This document shows, one piece after another, positions 7,336-19,520 of a stretch of DNA of 64,000 nucleotides (positions are counted from its first letter, which is position 1; each line of letters begins with the position of its first letter). The position numbers and the translations under genes were made by a program. The stretch covers positions 122,001 to 186,000 of the forward strand of contig CAJNDT010003268.1 in assembly GCA_905221615.1 (NCBI GenBank), read 5' to 3'. The notes beneath the pieces are model-generated. The model had not been told where the DNA came from. It made no database searches and worked only from the letters and a program-made list of their open reading frames with translations. Source of the stretch: Symbiodinium sp. CCMP2592. Taxonomy: Eukaryota; Sar; Dinophyceae; Suessiales; Symbiodiniaceae.

Positions 7336-9640
7336 CTGCCCTTGCCATGGGTCTTAAGCTGTCTGCAGGCCTGCTGGACTTTTCCGATGTGGCCGTGGCC
7401 CGCTCGAGCATGCCTGCCGACCTCGAACCGATCTCACGTTGCTACAACTCGAAAAAAGAGTTGGAACCTCTCGAATGATTGAGAACCGAGTGTGGCCCGG
7501 TCTTGGATACTGACGCTATCTCACAGACTTCAATCTCTTTAAGGAATACATGTAAATTGCAGCTAGGATCCTGACAAATGGAAAGTGGTGTTTTGTAGAC
7601 TGAAAGAACAACAGAGAATGTTGAATGCGGGACAAGAGAATTCGAGATTCCCCCTGCGCAAGACATGAGATGTGAGGGGTGTGGCCTTCACCGCCTTCGT
7701 TGCTTCATAGCCAAGATACCAACGTCAAGCAGCTCATGCACAGGTCGTGACTCAGGAAGTTCCTCGCCACACATTCGACAATTTTCTCCGCACTCCAAGT
7801 ACCACTCTTTTGCTATGCCTTCCAAGGTGCAGAATTACCACGCGAGGGCATGGCAAGAAAACAAAATCGTAAGGTACCACGTCGCCTGCCATGGCCGAAA
7901 GTTTGAGAAATCTGCGTTGACTTCCTAGTTACCGCCGAGAGAATGTATGGTTCAGCATTGTCGCAATGCGAGAATTATGTTTCACATGCGGGCTTCGATG
8001 TTGGACGCAACCCGTACAGAGCAGCGCGCCTTGCCACAACGCTGGGCATGTGAACCGCAGCATCAGCAGAAACTCGTCTCTTTGGTAGTCCTCCGTGTCA
8101 CGGGCTAGTCTTGGCTACTTATGCTTTCTTGTCCGAGGCCTGTAGGTACACCTAGTGGTACTTTAGTGTGTTCGTGGATGGACACCTAGACCTCGAGAGC
8201 TGCGAGAAAAAGTGAGTCTTTCGCACACAACGGCGACCTGGGAAGAAACCGAAGTCCTGCGTTGTCCGGAACACAAGGGTTGTCGCTCCAGGCGTCAGCC
8301 GAGACATGGGTGCTGAGGCAGATTGGTGCTCGTTCAACGATGAACAAGGCCGTCTGGGGCTCTCCGGTGCCTCTTTGAATCACTTGAGTCATGTAAAGTC
8401 TCGTGTGAAGGGCATCTCGGTGGCAATCAGCTTTGCGCAGGCTGGGCCGAGGGATGGCAAGGGGACTAGGACCTAGCATGCGTCTGGAGTGATGTCTGAG
8501 TGTATCAGCTCAGTTTTCCAAGACTGCTCTTGCCACGGCTTTAGGGTAGCTCAGGTGCATGCAGTTTCTTGGCCCTACTGGGAAGTGACTCAGAAAGGTT
8601 AGGCAACAAGCATTAAACAAACCATGTGCGAGAAATGGGCTATCCATCGTGGAGGCGCCTGTCAGCCTTGCTGCGAAAAAGACGTGAGCGCTCGTGCGAC
8701 TGGGCCGACGGATCCGTTTCAGCTCGAGGATTGAGACTCCAGACACTGAGGTAGTTGGGCAAAACCTATCTTACCTGCAGATCATAAGTCATGTTGCCCC
8801 ATGCAACCCTGCTCCCAAATCCTGCTCGCAGTTTGAGCTTTTGTGGTTAGTACAGCATCCCTCGGTAGCATGACTTCTGGGCCCATCTGCAAGGTCTGCA
8901 AAGCAACACACTCCAGACTGATGATCGAATCAATAGCTGGTAAGCTAGCACGGCAGCTTCAGCTGCAGATTTGCCATGCTTGGCAAGAGATGAGGCTGCT
9001 TCATGTAGGGAACAGCAGCTACACTCGTCGTTCATATATTAGCGACTCTAACTTTTTTGATCCGAGATGCATTCATCTGAAGGAACGGTAAGCGACGATG
9101 CGGCGTGTTGTTTTGGATGGAAACAGGTAAAAACTGTGTCTCAAATTTCAATTCCTATCTCGAATCTCCTCCTGAGGAGCGAACACGGATTCGGCCTGGC
9201 ACAATAGCAATGTCGTGCCTCGATCTTTCGCTGGGGACACGATTGCTTCCTGTGTCCTACAACTGTACTCAAGATATTGCAGCTTAAACACCCTGCAGTT
9301 CTATGACAGAATTTTGACTCCGACAGATATTGTGCCTTTACGCCAACTCACACGCATAGCCCATGGAGGCCCTCCCAGACCGTAACCACGCAAAGCCCGA
9401 CTTCCACTGCCGCAGAATGGCCTATCGGGTGCCTAGTGCAACATCGCCCTGACAGCTCTACAAATTCAACAAGGTCTGGCTTTCCGCAGTATCTTCCCCA
9501 GCGAATGTACGAGGGCTGATCCGAACAGACTTGCAGAGTGGAGGTTCTGAAAGATACTGAAAAATCGATGGGTTAGCAGCTTAGCACACATAAAACCAAC
9601 AATTAGCGCGAGTGACCTAACTCGCGTCCTTCTGCAACGC
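7336..9640. other. No confident gene
   Basis: Several ORFs of 60-97 codons exist on both strands but none shows a domain. Minus-strand stretches at 8290-8440 and 8880-9035 are protein-like in composition and could be exons. No long repeats were seen. Confidence 0.4.
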
Positions 9641-9814
9641 AAGGAAGGTTGGCTGTAACTTTTCTGTCATAGTTGTAACTTCTTTGTTTTTCCTACAAAA
9701 CTTCTTGGTTGTGACTTTTTCCTTCTTAAAAAGCAACGAACTCTGCAAAGGGTCGCAAAACAGGCTTCTTGGTTGTGACTTTTTTGCCCTCTGCTCCGGA
9801 GCCTGCCATGCTCA

Positions 9815-10085
9815 AGCCCAAGGCTGCTGCCGGGTTTTCTCTCCTTAGGGTTGTCCACCTTTCGAGCAGCTCCCTGCAAGGTGAATTGCTCAAGGTCGTC
9901 TTCGGCCAACGGTTCCTGCTGTTTTTTTTTTCTCCTGCTGGCTCCTTAGGGTCTTTTCGTCTTGGGCGACAGTTCCCGCAGGGTCTACTTCTTGGGGTTT
10001 TTGGTTTCGGCCAAAGTTCGTGCTGGGTTTACTCCTCAGGGTTGCCGTCTTCGGCCAGACATTTTGCGGGTTTACAGGGTGGGGT
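9815..10085 (+). repeat. Degenerate tandem repeat, unit about 43-61 bp
   Basis: Units starting near 9897, 9958, 10003 and 10046 share a 'CGTCTTCGGCCAA' type start, a 'GCTGGGTTTACT' middle and a 'CCTTAGGGTT' type end, with an earlier partial copy near 9820. A poly-T run interrupts the first unit. The unit ends resemble TTTAGGG telomere repeats. Confidence 0.6.
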
Positions 10086-10135
10086 TGGGGGTGGGAAAGT
10101 GGGGTGAGAAAGGGGGGTGGGGGCCGCTGAAGTAG
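10076..10135 (+). other. G-rich tract with G-quadruplex potential
   Basis: Runs of 3-6 G recur every few bases (for example 'GGGTGGGGTTGGGGGTGGG'). The tract directly follows the degenerate tandem repeat. Confidence 0.6.
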
Positions 10136-13100
10136 GGTGGTGTCAGTGGCTGGGGGATTGGCTAGCCAGAAGACACTGTTGGCTTGGAGGGGGGCCCTCA
10201 CAAAAGGAAAAGGTTCCAACTAAGACAAAAACACAGGTACAGCTAACCCTGCTACCTTCTGCAACCCATATCAGCCATATCAAGACCGGCCTGAGTTGAG
10301 TGCTCTCGTTGCAGGGGATCTCGCAACCACTGGGATCGTTGCTGGCCCCGCTCGGCAAAGTACGCTGAGAACCATAGCTTAAAACACAGACTCTCCGTGG
10401 TACCCCTAAACATCCGTGACACCCTGTCACTGAGCCTAGCAGGGATTGATTGTCTCCGCCCTCCACTCTGCCGGTCAACTGCCCCTTTGGAGAGCCAACT
10501 GCAATGTAAGCAGCCTACTGCACCACAGGTGCTCCAATGTAGCCTGTAAGTGCATCTGTCAGTATGAACTTCCAGAAGCTACATATGAGTAGATCGCAGG
10601 ACTTTTATCAAACTTGCAGTCTATACTTTGTTGCTGAATGGATGCCTTTCCTGGCTGGATCAAAGGAAGTTGCAGGTGCCTGCTTCTCCTAAGCTCTGCG
10701 AGGACTGTCTTGACTAACGTGCTATCATGTTCATTGGTTCGCCAGGCTTCTGCAAGTGGCTCTCGACGACGTGCGGCGTCACACCCGGTAATGGGAATGG
10801 TATTTCTTCTGTAGCGTTTCGCACCGGACTCTTCGAAGGTTCAGGGCGGGGACATCTCAGCCAAGCTGGGCTTTGCTGGAGGAGCACAGAAATGTTGTTG
10901 GGCCGTGTGCCGGTGCTTGTGAAACGCCCCAGAGTAAGCTGCCTTTCTGACCGCAGCACAGGAAAGGGGATACCACACAGAAACACCCAATGAAGTGTCT
11001 GATGGCCTCGGCCCCAACCACAGCTTTCTTGAACCTAACAAACAGATCCCTTACCCCACCGGGAAGTGTGCTGCAAGAGCAGCAACAAACAGTCGCCTGC
11101 TTTGAGCCATCAGGCAGCGAGTCGATGCAGGGCAGAAGGTTCAGAACATGTGCGCACCGAATATCTCCGCGAAACTGGCATGTCCAAGTCTTCTTCACTA
11201 TAAACTGGTAGACCGTAGCTTGATCTTTGACTCAACATCGTCAAAGATGCCGCATATGTGCATGCCTTGGTGAGGACTATCAACTATTTTCGGTGTTCGG
11301 TGGCTAAGGCTCTAAGGCTCCATTCTGTAAACGCCATAAGAAGCCCTGAAAACCACGGCTGGGACTCCAGCGCGGAAGCCAGGGCCTCAGCCCATAGGTT
11401 CGCTACGCGTGCCCATGTGTTTATATGCATGAAACTGCATGTAGATAGGCAAATAGGCAAATTGAGAGACATCCAGATTATAACTGCTGTAAGAAAAGTA
11501 ACGAGCCGCGGCGACGAATAAAACAGAGTAAGACTAGCTACGTAGGTAGATAGGGAGCCCCGATACCTAGATAGATCGGAAGACGGATAGCTGTCTGATG
11601 TTAGTCGTTTCTAGAGGCTGCAAGGGTTTGGCTCGAAACCACAAGAATGAATGTCCGAGGCAGGACGAGCTTGAAGCGTGCCAGCCTGGGCCATCATCGT
11701 CGGGGAGGTAGGGGCTGCAAGCCTGAAGAGTCGACGAGGTGACAATGTGACAAGATGTGATACGCGTCGATAGCGGGTTCAAGCATGCCAAGGGATCAGC
11801 TGTAATTCGAATCACGCTTCCCGTACTACTAGAAGCTCGAGGACTAGAGGAAGATGGAGGGTCCCGTCCAGCTGCAGTCCCGGCAGCTGGCTGGGATTCG
11901 CTTTCAAGGTGTCTTCCGTGTGCTGTGCGGTGGCCACCTCAGGCTGACGCCAACAGTCTTGCTTGCTTGGGGCTCAGGGAAGACAGGTGTGGGGGATTTC
12001 TGATTCAGCACTTTTCTTGACGCCTGAAGTGGCTCAGAGGAAATCCGGCTGCAGCCAAGCAGCAAAAGCCTCAAATCCTAGGATGCACGCGTAGGCCGTG
12101 TACGGACGGCAACATGAAACGTGTGCAATGTGCACAGCATGTCATGCGGCTACCATCTGCAAAGCAGCTATAGAGGCTTGAGACCTTGATTACAACAGCT
12201 ACCAGCAGCTACCATCTCCCTCGGCGGAATTGCCCTGGCAGCATGCTACTAGTAGTACCCAGCATCTGCTCAATTCGGGCCCCCCCCGTGAATCAAGGCC
12301 TGAGCCCAGAATGCTCAAATTCTGAGGACAGGCGGAGGCGGTTTGCTGCCCTTGATGGCTCCGTCGTTGCAGAGACGAGGAATGGAGCATTTTTTAAGAA
12401 CCAGTAGAAGTCAAATCGTTGCAGGCTCTCGTGCGAGCACCTGGGCCTTTCTTGAACAAGCCTACGCAATAGCCCGAAACTCGAAGCTCGTACACACCCT
12501 CTGCCTCGTTCCTACGATGTGTGGTGGCATGAGTTTGCAATCGAATTTGCTGCCGCTATGGCTGCTTGATCATTCCTTGACCTGATACCCGAGTGGTCCC
12601 GACTTCAAACCATTTTCAGACATTCCCCCTCTAAGGAGTCAACTTCCGGCTCAACGAAGGCAGAGACATATTTCATGGTAAGTGCCGTTGAACCGTTTCA
12701 CAGATTTGCCTGGCACTTACCTCCGACATGTGACAATTCGTCTTCATTTCCCCCTTGCCTGCAGTCAAGTCAGCTCAGCTGGCAGTTTGGCCGAGGGGCC
12801 GCGGTCAGCCAGAAAGTCGATGACCTGCGTGTTCGCGCAGAATGCAGGAGAGAGGGTTTTTGCGCTCACAGGCCCGGTGGCACCTGACCCACCGGGCCAG
12901 TCTCGACGAAGCGCGGCTCACGGCTCCAGGCCGGGTGCTGCATCTCGTACAGCACCTCACGGCGACATGTCAGAGCGTCTCATGCAAAACGCAGCTTCTC
13001 CAAGCTATTAAGACATTAAGAACTTATGTTCACCACCAGGAAGGCCACTTGCCCAAACGTCTTCCTAGCTCTGCCCCATCACGCCTCATCACTCCCAGAA

Positions 13101-13901
13101 GTCCTTCAAAAAGCCCAAGGCTCTGCGGCTCGCAGCGCATCGCCCCAGGGTCCACAAAGGAGGCCAGCAGTGTCCAACTCGGCAGGTCTCTTCTCGTGGT
13201 GGTCGAAGGTTCGTGTCGCGTGCTTAGACCAACCCCACCGCAAGCCTACGCATCTAGTTCGGACGATGGAGTCTTCAAGCTGTCATATTTCGGGTGGAGC
13301 GGCATGCTAAAACCCTCTGATGCATGCCTTCGCATCATCGGCGCCATAGAGCCCCAGGCTGCAAGACTGGTCTGACCAAGGCACTGCTGGCGCCGCCGAT
13401 GCCAGCAGGAACTTCCACATCTGGCCTGCGCAGGGGCTCTCAACGCCTCAACGGTTGGGGCCAAGCTACTGGTACCCTACAAACGAAGAACGGATATCCG
13501 AGACTCAGACTCTTTCCTTGGAACGGAGTCTTATCCAACCATTGACGTCAGGTTCATCCCCCGCGTTCCAAAAGAACCCTGAGCTCCAGCCTGAAGGTGA
13601 GAGTTGTTCCAAGAAGCTCGACGGCCTGGATTGCGAGCCGCACGAAGCAAGAAGGGTGAGCAGGAATCGGCATATGCTCTAAAGTCTCGAATGGCTACAG
13701 AAGCAGGCAGAGTGCAGCGATACACTAGTATTGCCCCAGTCAAGACGTGCCATGTGGCAACTTCGTGTTACATTACAAACAGACTAACACAAAGATGTTG
13801 GATTACAACTGCAATTCCTCGTGCTACTGCTTGCACGGCTGCTGTGCCGAGTGTACTGACTCTTGTTGACTCCAATGTTGCTGCACATGTTCTGTTCCCG
13901 T
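10136..13901. other. No confident gene
   Basis: ORFs up to 177 codons occur on both strands but overlap one another without domain signals. A minus-strand frame at 10,985-11,215 ('VYQFIVKKTWTCQFRGDIR' at its start) is the most protein-like and may be an exon. No simple repeats of note. Confidence 0.4.
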
Positions 13902-14193
13902 CGGTGCAGGGCCGCCAAGTTCATGGGCTGTCATAGATGATTGGGAGATCGAAATGCCTTCTCGAGGCACTCATGGGAAGTGGTGGTGGGACATCGGCAG
14001 GCTAGCTTTCAATGGTCTGTAACTGTAGTTGACTTGGCCTTGCGGGGCACATCTTTCATCGAAGCCCGACGTTCTGCCCTTCCGCTCTACTACAGTTCCA
14101 AGATGTCCCGAGGCGCGCAGCCATCGCCACTGCGGGGACTGCAGCCATTCCCGGTGCCGCCACGGGCATTGCATGTGCCACCCTCGGCTGGCA
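13902..14193 (+). repeat. Segmental direct duplication, copy A
   Basis: Starts 'CGGTGCAGGGCCGCCAAG' and is largely identical to 15,213-15,533, apart from a divergent patch in the middle (around 14,020-14,050) and an insertion near the 3' end of copy B. The two copies flank the AGT/AGC microsatellite. Confidence 0.88.
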
Positions 14194-14499
14194 GCCGTCA
14201 ACAGTTCTTCTGGTCAACCTTCCTTTCTGCAAGACCCATGCGTTTGCCGAAAAGTGGGGATGGCAAGCAAATCCGAGCCTTGAAGCATTACGTCAAGATG
14301 CATTGCGAAAAACGTGGCACGCTTTATGTTCTGTTCGGCTTGTTAATCGTGAAGCAAAGGAGATGTTAAACATCTGTCCACCTGCGGTGGTGTTTGTGGC
14401 CAGGGAGATGATGGTGGCGATCGTCGTCGCCGCTGCAGTAGCGGTATCGTCGCAACAGGAACCAAAGGAGTCAGGGTAGTGCTGAAGGTTGTGGTAGTA

Positions 14500-14564
14500 T
14501 CAGCATCAGGAACAGCAGTAGCCCTTGCAGTAGCAGTAGCTGCAGCAGCAGCAGGAGTAGAAAC

Positions 14565-14635
<71 letters not shown>

Positions 14636-14860
14636 CAGCAGCAGCAGCAGCAGCAGGAGCAGGAGCAGGAGCAGCAGCAGCAGCAGCAGCAGTAGCAGTA
14701 GCAGTATCAGTAGCAGCAGCAGGCAGTATTAGTAGTGGCAGTGGTAGTCGCAATAGCAGTGGCAGTAGTAGTAATAGTAGTCGTAGTCGTGGTGGTAGTG
14801 GTGGTAGCAGAAGTAGTACTCGTAGTCGTAGTCGTGATGGTAGTGGTAGTTGTTTTGTCA
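14500..14860 (+). repeat. AGT/AGC trinucleotide microsatellite
   Basis: A near-pure (AGT)n tract at about 14,566-14,634 is flanked by mixed AGC/AGT/GGT triplets out to 14,860. It produces spurious long ORFs on both strands (poly-Val, poly-Thr, poly-Ala, poly-Leu), which I do not call as genes. Confidence 0.95.
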
Positions 14861-15212
14861 CTCACATGGCATGGCTGTGACAGCACTGCGAGGGGCACAG
14901 GTGACAACTGGACTCCGATGCATCCTGTGCTGAGCCCAATCAACAGAAGCCCAGCCAACCAACATACTCAAAGACAGATGCAGAAGGAAAATGTCCCGGT
15001 GCACATTTAGTACAAAGACGACAAGAAACGTCAAAGCAGTCAGGTTGCGGTCGCTGTTGCTGCTGCGGTTGCTTCTGTTGCTCTGGTTATCCACGGAGCT
15101 GTCGAAGGAAAAAACTTCATGGTGCTGAAGGCATCCCTGCCGACTGTTGCGTGCTGAGCGGCGGCGCGGCGGCAGCCACGGCCACTGCTGGGACGGCCCT
15201 GTACTGGACTTG

Positions 15213-15533
15213 CGGTGCAGGGCCGCCAAGTTCATGGGCTGTCATAGATGATTGGGAGATCGAAATGCCTTCTCGAGGCACTCATGGGAAGCGGTGGTGG
15301 GACATCGACAGGCTAGCTTTTGATGGTCTGTAGTTGCTGTCCCCTTAGCGACGAGAACTCAGCCTAGCGGGCACATCTTTCATCGAAGCCCGACGTTCTG
15401 CCCTTCCGCTCTACTACAGTTCCAAGATGTCCCGAGGCGCGCAGCCATCGCCACTGCGGGGACTGCAGCCATTCCCGGTGCCACCACGGGCGTTGCATGT
15501 GCCATTGCAGGCACCGCAGTCCTCGGCTGCAGG
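15213..15533 (+). repeat. Segmental direct duplication, copy B
   Basis: Second copy of 13,902-14,193, in the same orientation 1.3 kb downstream. The divergent middle patch (about 15,330-15,366) and the extra 'TTGCAGGCACCGCAG' near its end suggest a duplication that is not recent or that underwent local conversion. Confidence 0.88.
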
Positions 15534-17666
15534 CCATGAAGAAAGGGGTTGACGTTCACACAGCTTGGAATGCCCCCATCCAGCCTTTCGATCTGCCAAG
15601 CAAGTTTTCAACGACCATGTGATACGCAAATGCCAGAACCCAACAGTGAGGAAGACCGCCAGCTCTATCATCTCCAGAGGAAAGCTTCCGGGGAACGAAT
15701 TCGAGAGACGGCGGTTCTTACGATGGCCAAAGCAGTGCGTGGCAAAGAGAGAAGTGGAAGCAGCAATAGCAGCGGCAGTGTCGAAGCAAGAAGGCTAGTT
15801 CAACCTAGTCCTGGGGGTCCAACAATCCACTGTTTCAGAGAGCTAAGGTTGTAATGTTTCCCGAGATGTACAGGACCATAGTTCTACCCTTGCTGTGCTC
15901 TTGAAGTCGTCCCTCTCATACGACAACTAGTCGGCCACGCAACAACACCGCAGAAACATGTGGCATGCGGAGAGAGCACATGGTTGAACAACAGGTCTTG
16001 TGTCCGGACCTTGATCCCAAACTGGTTTATTATGTCCCAAACCCTCGTCTGATTATCTGGTTATTAAGGCCACTACATTACTACTCATCGGGAGGTATGC
16101 CAGGAGGATGCACAGCTAAGCGTTGCTCTAGTGTTTCGAAGTTCCGGGGCCCATGACAAAGACCACCCAAAGAAAGATCCGACGTGCGGCGCACCCACCA
16201 TCGGCGGCGCATAGGGATGTGCCGTGTGTCGGAAGCCTTGCATCCTCGGACGGAGACGCACTTGGAAACAAGCTCTTGAGCGCTGGAAGCTGGCAATCCA
16301 CTCAAGAATGCGAACCTGTGTTGTGACTACTAGGAATCTTGCGTCTCCTCCTCTCGGTCATACCGTCGAAACCACAACCGAAAGGCCCAAGGTGCTCGAA
16401 CTCATCGTGGCTTGACCCGCGGCGACGATGCGTTGACCGCCTGTTGTAGAGCGCATGTACAGAACAATCCAGTGCGGAAATCCGTGACCTCGCCGGTCCG
16501 GAGTGAGGCAATCAGTAAATCCACCCCTGGCCCACACCTGAAACATGCGCGCATCGCTTGAAGCGTCACAAGGGGTGACAATTTCGGACTCCTGTCATGC
16601 TCCTGAAAGTTCATGCAGCCCCTGCCGTGCGAACACAGAGACATGGACCAATGATCCCATCTCGCTACCCATAGATACAGGTGTATTATGCTCCATGCTA
16701 AGTTGATGACAGCGCATGGCATTGACTGTAGAACCAAAGTCAATGCCTGGGCGTGACTCTCGTCTGTGGTGACTTAAGTGCTTGGGGCGTCCCTTGGGAG
16801 GTTCAGCCTTGGGTAGTGCTTATCCCGGCTGCATCAGTTCACAGCTTCGGCCGGACTGTAGCCTCATGGAAGACACACTGCTCTGTCGGCTTGTATGCTT
16901 GGGAAAGCCTCGTTCCGGCAAGATGACTATCAAGCAGCAATACACAACACCGGGACACCAGCGGAGGCGAGAAAAGGGAGCATGAGCCAGCTGTACGCGG
17001 CTCTTGTTCGAGGGGTGTGCGGGCATGCCCAAAGTCGGAGGCGACCACGGATGGAACCCTGGGCTGCGACTTCGGCCTCCTCCACTTGTTGTCGTCATCC
17101 TCCCCATCGCAACAGAAGATCCAGGCGCAGCAGCAACAAAGGCCTCCTGGGAAAAACTGCATGTTGAGCTGCACATGGAGCTAGATGGACGGGCAACGAG
17201 GCTTCAGGCTATGGAGGAGCCCGGGTTCTCCGTTTCTGGGATCTGCAGGGCGCCCCAAGTCTGCCTCCAAACGCCACCAAGATGATAATCGGCACCGCCC
17301 TTGGCAAAATGGATCTGAGCGAGTTCCAAAGGTTGTGCGACAAGAACCACGTGGCATATGGTTGATCGCAGTGCAAACTCTTCTAAAGCTTCAGGAAAAC
17401 CGAGAACAGCCCTTTCCTACCAGCATAAAAGCTCAAAGCTAACCCCTTTTAGGGGGTGTTCGCATGGTTCAAATCTGCAACTGCTTTCTCAAACCTTCCG
17501 CAGTCTCACATGACGAGACGGTGGAGCTGGAATGCGAGGTGGAAGCCGTATTCCCCTGCCCCGTTGATGCTCTGGATCTGTGAGGCTTCCATGAGATAGA
17601 GCAGCTAGAATCTTCGCATGCCTTGAAAACTGAAGTGAAGGCTTCTGTGACTGTGACTCTGTGCAG
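15534..17666. other. No confident gene; possible plus-strand exons
   Basis: Plus-strand frames at 16,898-17,006 (contains 'GTPAEARKGSMSQLYAALVR'), 17,119-17,240 (contains 'WEKLHVELHMELDGRATRLQ') and 17,250-17,363 (contains 'KMIIGTALGKMDLSEFQRLC') are protein-like. The last two cannot both be exons with a normal intron between them, so they are not called. Confidence 0.4.
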
Positions 17667-17861
17667 GTCCTCCGTGCAACAGGAGTGAAATCAAACCACG
17701 CAAACACTTCAGTTCTGCAGTTCAGCCACGACATGCCTGATGACGACGGCCTGAGGTACAGCAAACTCCCGCTGAATTGTTCGCCACTTGCTACTTGTAG
17801 GAGCGAGGTGGCAGAAGGCGAAGCAAAACAAGTGGAACGCAAACCATTCGTTTCGGACTAG
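17667..17861 (+). CDS. Candidate terminal exon of an unknown plus-strand gene
   Basis: After an acceptor-like 'ACTCTGTGCAG' the frame is open for 64 codons to TAG at 17,859-17,861. It contains 'LQFSHDMPDDDGLRYSKLPL' and a Lys/Glu-rich end 'GEAKQVERKPFVSD'. Protein-like composition plus the splice acceptor support it, as do several protein-like plus-strand frames within 0.8 kb upstream. No family is recognised. Confidence 0.33.
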   Translation, partial: VLRATGVKSNHANTSVLQFSHDMPDDDGLRYSKLPLNCSPLATCRSEVAEGEAKQVERKPFVSD

Positions 17862-18430
17862 CTGCATCGATGCCGGAACGTAATCCGAGCCCTTTTTCGC
17901 TTTTCCAGGCTGGCAATCTGAGCCGGCTGGTCCAAGTTTGCTGGGTGGGCTGTCGTTCCACACCGTGCTTTCACCATCTGCAATTTCTCCGAAAGTGTAG
18001 CAAAGGTTCCTTCCTTGGAGGTGACGATGTTGATGCAGGGTTGTCTTAATTTGCTTGGCATACGTTTTCGTCAGGTCGCCTCTTATCTCCTAATCCAATA
18101 CAGTACTGTCTTTGAACGCACGGGGGCAGGGCTAGCTGGAGTCGCCGCGCATCTGTAAATTGACGTGGCGTACGTGTTTCCCGCCAATGCTTGGGGGAAA
18201 GATGTGTGTCACGTCTCTGAATCCCGGTAGTAGAGGGGTGAAGCACTCTGGCCATGCTCCTAAAATCTCCTGAGTGCAATCCGAACTTCCAGTACATGCT
18301 GCGAAGATCTCGCGAAATCACGCCACGCATATCTATGGACGATTGCTGGTGTATGGGAGATGCATGCTCTGAATCCCGCCAGTACAGGGGGGGAAGCTGT
18401 TTGGTCCACATCTCGCCGTGCGGGATGCAT
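17862..18430. other. No gene seen
   Basis: Contains two diverged copies of a segment beginning 'CTCTGAATCCCG' (near 18,217 and 18,370). Nothing else notable. Confidence 0.45.
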
Positions 18431-18587
18431 GAATGAAAAGATGCATGGATGATGATGAATGGATGGGCGTATGGATGGATGGACGGATGGATAAACGGAT
18501 GCACAGATGACTGGATGCAAAGACGGGTGGATATATGGATGGATGCATGGGCGATGGGTGGCTGGGTGGATAGATGCATGAATGGAT
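18431..18587 (+). repeat. GGAT-type tetranucleotide microsatellite, degenerate
   Basis: Repeats of GGAT/GATG with interruptions. The reverse strand gives a spurious His/Pro/Ile/Ser-rich ORF. Confidence 0.92.
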
Positions 18588-19520
18588 CAGAGATATTCGG
18601 TGCTGCCTCGCCGCTGCTGGAAAATGCTTTCGGGATGCTTGGTCTCTGGTGATTGGCTGCTTTGACTTGCTCTCTGCCCAGTGCAGGCCATACATAATTT
18701 GTGCTCGCCCTCGAGAGTGGACTGAACGGAATAAGAATAGGAACAAAACTTGATCGTCCCCGGCTTTTCACGCTGACCGGAACCGGATTCCCCGATTCCC
18801 CTTGCAAAGGCATCAAAGCTCAAGCTGCTTTAGTGGGCAGCTTTGGGGTTCCCGGGCAGATTCTCTTGCCTTGCACCCGATCCGAAGCCTTCCCCGGCAA
18901 CCGCATAATTCTAGAACACGGAGATGCTGCGAATATTTTCCGCAAAGACTCCGGTCAGGGTCGTCAGGAGGAGTTGGAGCTGCCAGAACCTGTGGCGGCC
19001 ATGGTTTCAATTCAGCTTCAAGGTCATGGGTCAGACACGCACGCATGCATACAAATATGACAGCAACACACGCGCGCCACTTATGCGAAGTTCCTCTGCC
19101 GAAGCAGTCTCGGACCTGAGGGTTGCGGGGCTGATATCAGGCAAGCCACCACAGGGGTCAGAGCGATGAAGACATCCTGAGTGTCCTGCCGGACGGCTTA
19201 GTACCCAACCGGATTCCACACAAGGACATAAACACAAACAAAGACAGCGACAGAGACAGACACAAACGCAAACAGTCACACACAACGAAGAAAGCCACTA
19301 CATCCCAACATGAAGCTCGCAAAGAAGTCAAGTGAGCTGGGACCTCTAAAACTGGCCTTGGCGTAGTTTATTCTCTCCGATCTCTGCTGCTGCGGTCAGA
19401 TTCTATCCGGATGCGCTGCTGCATCACCACTGGCGATTGCAGAAGCGGCAATACCATCCTTCCCATTCACGGCTGCAGCAGCTCGCAGCAAAGCGATCGC
19501 TTCCTGAGCTTTGTGCCTGC
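18588..19520. other. No gene seen
   Basis: Downstream flank of the nucleotidyltransferase gene. It holds an imperfect 'ACACAAACA/GACAGA' tract at 19,225-19,285. No recognisable ORF. Confidence 0.45.

Noticed and set aside
7381-7450. Minus-strand peptide 'GRHARAGHGHIGK' resembling a ribosomal protein L27a-like motif
   Set aside because: The match is short, other expected motifs are missing and an overlapping frame gives a better exon.
14343-14958. Overlapping ORFs of 83-172 codons on both strands (poly-Val, poly-Thr, poly-Ala, Leu/Pro-rich)
   Set aside because: They are translations of the AGT/AGC microsatellite in different frames.
18046-18816. 256-codon minus-strand ORF rich in HPSIHP repeats
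   Set aside because: Its core is the reverse strand of the GGAT microsatellite and no domain is present.
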